Under the pieces are notes generated by a model that searched no databases, was not told where the DNA came from, and was given only the letters and a program-made list of their open reading frames with translations. Positions 61,804-64,000 of a DNA stretch of 64,000 nt are shown here, one piece after another. How positions within the stretch are numbered: position 1 is the first letter of the stretch; every line of letters begins with the position of its first letter. This DNA comes from Ilyomonas sp963790435 (GTDB lineage Bacteria; Bacteroidota; Bacteroidia; Chitinophagales; Chitinophagaceae): the NCBI GenBank assembly GCA_963790435.1, contig CAWBOI010000001.1, forward strand, positions 2,037,176 to 2,101,175. The letters are read 5' to 3'. The translations under genes and the position numbers were made by a program.

Positions 61804-62756
61804 TGATGAAATGGTTAGCCTTCCTTTTGTTTTTACCCCTTTTTTGGAGTCCTTCTTTTTGCCAAACAATACAGTTTAAAGGGCAGTTGTTGCAAAACAA
61901 TACCGCGGTGCGCAACTATACAATGTTGGTGGATGGTAAGCCTGCAACCACCAACGATGCGGGCATTTTTTATTCGCCGGTAAGTGCGACATCCACACAA
62001 ATCAACATACAGGCATCCGACCGAACCTTTATTGTTTTGTATCCGCTTGCAGGGCGTACATTAATACCCAAAGATGCTTCGCTGATTACGCAGATTGTGG
62101 TGGCAAGTTTTCAATCGAACAATTACCTGAAAAGTTTTTTAAACATTTCCAAACAGTTAACCGATTCGATTGGCAAGAGCCAAATTCAAATCAATCAATT
62201 GCACAATGGGCTTGATTCGGTTGTGAAAGTGCTGCACAATCTAAGCTATACAGATAACGATTTGCGCACTGCGAAAGAGGTGCAGGAAGGCAAGGACAGG
62301 AACCTTTACGACATTACGAAAGACCTTGAAGATTATTCGAGAAATGCGCAAAACCTTATCAGTGCGTTCAAGTATATTTCTGATTATGCGTTCACCAATC
62401 CCAATGCCTTGCTGCAATTGTCTGAAGCTGTTACCAACTACAACAATAGCTACGACAAATTGGATGGAAAAAGGGCATATTACTTATCAACACTCAACAA
62501 TTTTTGGGATAAAAGCAAAGCCGATTCTTTCAGCAACGTTGTATCGTTTGCGCTCGACACGGTTCATACAAAAAACATCTATCCCTTGCGGGATTTGTTG
62601 CAGCAGATCCGGAATTATTTTAATGCCGGTAAAAAAAGTGATGAATCAAAAAATTTGATACAAAAACAGATCGTGAACTTAGTTACCACCGACCAGCAAT
62701 TGCTGAACAATTTAAAAAACAAAACAGATGACTTCACTCATTCTTTAACCGAATAA
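61803..62756 (+). CDS. Secreted protein with beta domain and coiled-coil helices
   Basis: The ATG at 61803 overlaps the stop of the previous gene (a GTG at 61800 is also possible). After a signal peptide (LLFLPLFWSPSFCQ) comes a short beta domain (IQFKGQLLQNNTAVRNYTML...DAGIFYSPV) like that of the upstream protein. Then follow long helices, about residues 100-315, with SIGKSQIQINQLHNGLDSVV- and NLIQKQIVNLVTTDQQLL-type heptads. No family is recognised; together with its neighbours it makes a three-gene unit. Confidence 0.6.
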   Translation: MMKWLAFLLFLPLFWSPSFCQTIQFKGQLLQNNTAVRNYTMLVDGKPATTNDAGIFYSPVSATSTQINIQASDRTFIVLYPLAGRTLIPKDASLITQIVVASFQSNNYLKSFLNISKQLTDSIGKSQIQINQLHNGLDSVVKVLHNLSYTDNDLRTAKEVQEGKDRNLYDITKDLEDYSRNAQNLISAFKYISDYAFTNPNALLQLSEAVTNYNNSYDKLDGKRAYYLSTLNNFWDKSKADSFSNVVSFALDTVHTKNIYPLRDLLQQIRNYFNAGKKSDESKNLIQKQIVNLVTTDQQLLNNLKNKTDDFTHSLTE

Positions 62757-62763
62757 TTTTGTT

Positions 62764-63147
62764 ATGAAACGCACCTTTCAGCTTGTAGCCATTGCAGTAT
62801 TCCTCTTCTTTGTTTCCTGTGGAAAAGATGGTGGTAGCAGTCCCGCCGATACATTGATTCCCGACCTCTCTGCAGCCTGGATTAACACCGCCGATGCAAC
62901 CGACCAGTATTTTTTTGTTGACGTGCCCAATGCAGGAAAAGCGAGCAGTACATTCGACGGCAACAACAATTATCAAAACGCGCAGCACACCTTTTCAGGC
63001 AGCTATCAAAATTCTAAAATCAGTTTTACGTTTAATGATGGTCCAAAGAAAGGCCAGACGTACAGCGGTAAAATCAATGGCAATGCTGCCAATGCAACAA
63101 TGACGCTCACCACGCCATCCGGAGGTATCACTTTAAAGAAGCAGTAG
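62764..63147 (+). CDS. Small lipoprotein
   Basis: The 127-residue product has a lipoprotein signal (LFFVSC, Cys19) and a beta-rich mature part with YQNAQHTFSGSY, SKISFTFNDGPKKGQTYSGK and ATMTLTTPSGGITL, a lipocalin-like META or DUF-type small barrel. It is 7 bp downstream of the secreted coiled-coil gene and so ends the operon. Confidence 0.65.
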   Translation: MKRTFQLVAIAVFLFFVSCGKDGGSSPADTLIPDLSAAWINTADATDQYFFVDVPNAGKASSTFDGNNNYQNAQHTFSGSYQNSKISFTFNDGPKKGQTYSGKINGNAANATMTLTTPSGGITLKKQ

Positions 63148-63284
63148 TTATTTTTAAAATGATTGAGTGCTCACATCGTCTGTTCTTTACCCGACGAAGT
63201 TTGAAAGCGACCTGAATAAAAAAGCGGCAAAAACAAACATCGAGATTAGAACCAGGAATAGCTTACTAATTTCTTAATGTTCAA

Positions 63285-63310
63285 GCATCGTCTCCTGTAA
63301 GGGACGATGC
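63285..63310. repeat. REP-like hairpin, copy 1
   Basis: GCATCGTC ... GACGATGC, with a CTCCTGTAAG loop region. Confidence 0.6.
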
Positions 63311-63357
63311 GATATAATGGGAAAGCTATTGATGATAAAGTGGTAATCTTCAACTTT

Positions 63358-63390
63358 CCAGCACCGTCCTCCTGCGAGAGATGGTGCTGG
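63358..63390. repeat. REP-like hairpin, copy 2
   Basis: CCAGCACCGTC ... GATGGTGCTGG, one G-T pair, with a CTCCTGCGAGA loop region similar to that of copy 1. Confidence 0.6.
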
Positions 63391-63398
63391 AACCAGGG

Positions 63399-63449
63399 AA
63401 TTTATCTTCATTGATGTTGAACGGAATCATCAATCCCTTCTTTTCATTA
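63399..63449. repeat. 51-bp direct copy of a piece of the phosphoesterase gene
   Basis: Matches 60382-60432 at 50 of 51 bases, in the same orientation. The last three bases form the stop codon of the MaoC-like gene. Confidence 0.85.
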
Positions 63450-63905
63450 TATAAAATGATAGAGAAACAAAACATCGCCTGCATAAGCAAGCTTTGGCTG
63501 GTCTTTAATTTCTAACTGAATGAAAAGGGTTGCTTTGGTAATACCTCTTAAATTAATAATAGATTTTAGTGCTACCCTGCATCTTACTTCACTATCAACA
63601 ACAACCGCCTGCCCAAACTTTAGTCCTTCCAGTCCATAATTAACCTCCATCTTAAGGTTTTGAACATCTACTACTTGTTTCCAAAAATAAGGCAACAGCG
63701 AAAGGGTAAGATACCCGTGTGCAATGGTTGTTTTAAAAGGACTTTCTTTTTTAGCTCTCTCAGGATCAACGTGTATCCATTGATGATCTAACGTGGCATC
63801 TGCAAAGTTATTTATTTGTTCCTGCGTAATTTTATGCCAGGCAGAAACACCCAGTTCTTTACCTAAGTAGGCTTCAAATTCCTGATGCGTTTTAATAATA
63901 ACCAT
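63447..63905 (-). CDS. MaoC-like (R)-hydratase
   Basis: From ATG 63903-63905 the 152-residue product shows the hotdog-fold hydratase pattern: ITQEQINNFADATLDHQWIHVDPERA (the catalytic Asp/His region) and TIAHGYLTLSLLPYFW, then VNYGLEGLKFGQAV. It probably hydrates enoyl-CoA in fatty-acid breakdown or PHA routes (NodN/MaoC type). The frame stays open past the window edge at 64000, so a longer start cannot be excluded, but upstream residues do not look like this family. The stop lies in the copied 51-bp fragment. Confidence 0.88.
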   Translation of the reverse strand: MVIIKTHQEFEAYLGKELGVSAWHKITQEQINNFADATLDHQWIHVDPERAKKESPFKTTIAHGYLTLSLLPYFWKQVVDVQNLKMEVNYGLEGLKFGQAVVVDSEVRCRVALKSIINLRGITKATLFIQLEIKDQPKLAYAGDVLFLYHFI

Positions 63906-64000
63906 GGGTGCTAAGATATATATTTTATTAAACCGCATTGCAATCGCTATATCTACCTGGTTATGAGTGAAAGAGTTTAACGTTGCAATGTCTCTTGCCA

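Larger units (their letters stand above)
63148..63446. other. Spacer with twin hairpins and a gene fragment
   Basis: It holds a CAAAAACAAAC motif (63228-63238), two hairpins (63285-63310 and 63358-63390) and a copied fragment of the phosphoesterase gene (63399-63449). No gene is present. Confidence 0.6.

Noticed and set aside
1..64000. tRNA or rRNA genes
   Set aside because: No T-loop/acceptor-like patterns or rRNA segments were recognised in any spacer.

Overview
The window reads as a chromosomal segment of a Bacteroidota bacterium, most likely of the Chitinophagaceae type. Supporting signs are a SusC/SusD pair, a type IX secretion plug protein (DUF5103), many small secreted proteins and lipoproteins, promoters of the TTTG-N19-TAnnTTTG kind, a short SRP RNA, a single-chain glycyl-tRNA synthetase and moderately AT-rich DNA. 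The genus assignment is inference.

Layout. 1-5.8 kb: a multihaem cytochrome cut by the window edge, a secreted propeller-like protein, a Fic AMP-transferase, a membrane-dipeptidase-like gene split by two in-frame stops, and a 57-residue histidine-rich secreted peptide. 6.2-8 kb: a small membrane protein, a Spy-like secreted protein and the tail of a REP-associated transposase. 8.1-20.4 kb: a one-strand island rich in proteases: caspase-like C14, astacin-like M12A, M15, a HELxE protein with a seven-bladed lectin propeller, and an S53 sedolisin. Lipoproteins, a barrel protein and membrane proteins of unknown role lie among them. 21-24 kb: GH5-like and GH127 glycosidases. 24.7-34.9 kb: housekeeping and envelope genes (ABC-F ATPase, T9SS plug, SRP RNA, transaldolase, DUF4136 lipoprotein, receiver protein, transketolase, RDD protein). 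34.9-45.3 kb: a SusC-SusD-VCBS/haem-UnbV uptake operon. 45.8-63.9 kb: mtgA, a LysE exporter, a DUF5117-type metalloprotease, the yceD-rpmF-plsX block, carbonic anhydrase, galE, a frameshifted Mrr endonuclease, an acetyltransferase, glyS, a ferredoxin reductase-like flavoprotein, acylphosphatase, a metallophosphoesterase, a three-gene envelope operon and a MaoC-like hydratase.

Two themes stand out. First, at least six genes are broken by a single-base frameshift or stops, and five of these lie in the first 20 kb, in accessory secreted genes; all core genes are intact. This could be real decay or local assembly error. Second, the spacers carry much repeat structure: nested inverted repeats at 29.1 kb, an inverted 20-mer pair flanking yceD-rpmF, foldbacks at 51.1 and 58.3 kb, a duplicated 51-bp gene fragment, twin near-identical hairpins after two protease genes, and a recurring GTTTGKTTTTGC-type motif. 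The best candidate for something undescribed is the protease island at 8.1-20.4 kb. No tRNA, rRNA or CRISPR array was seen.
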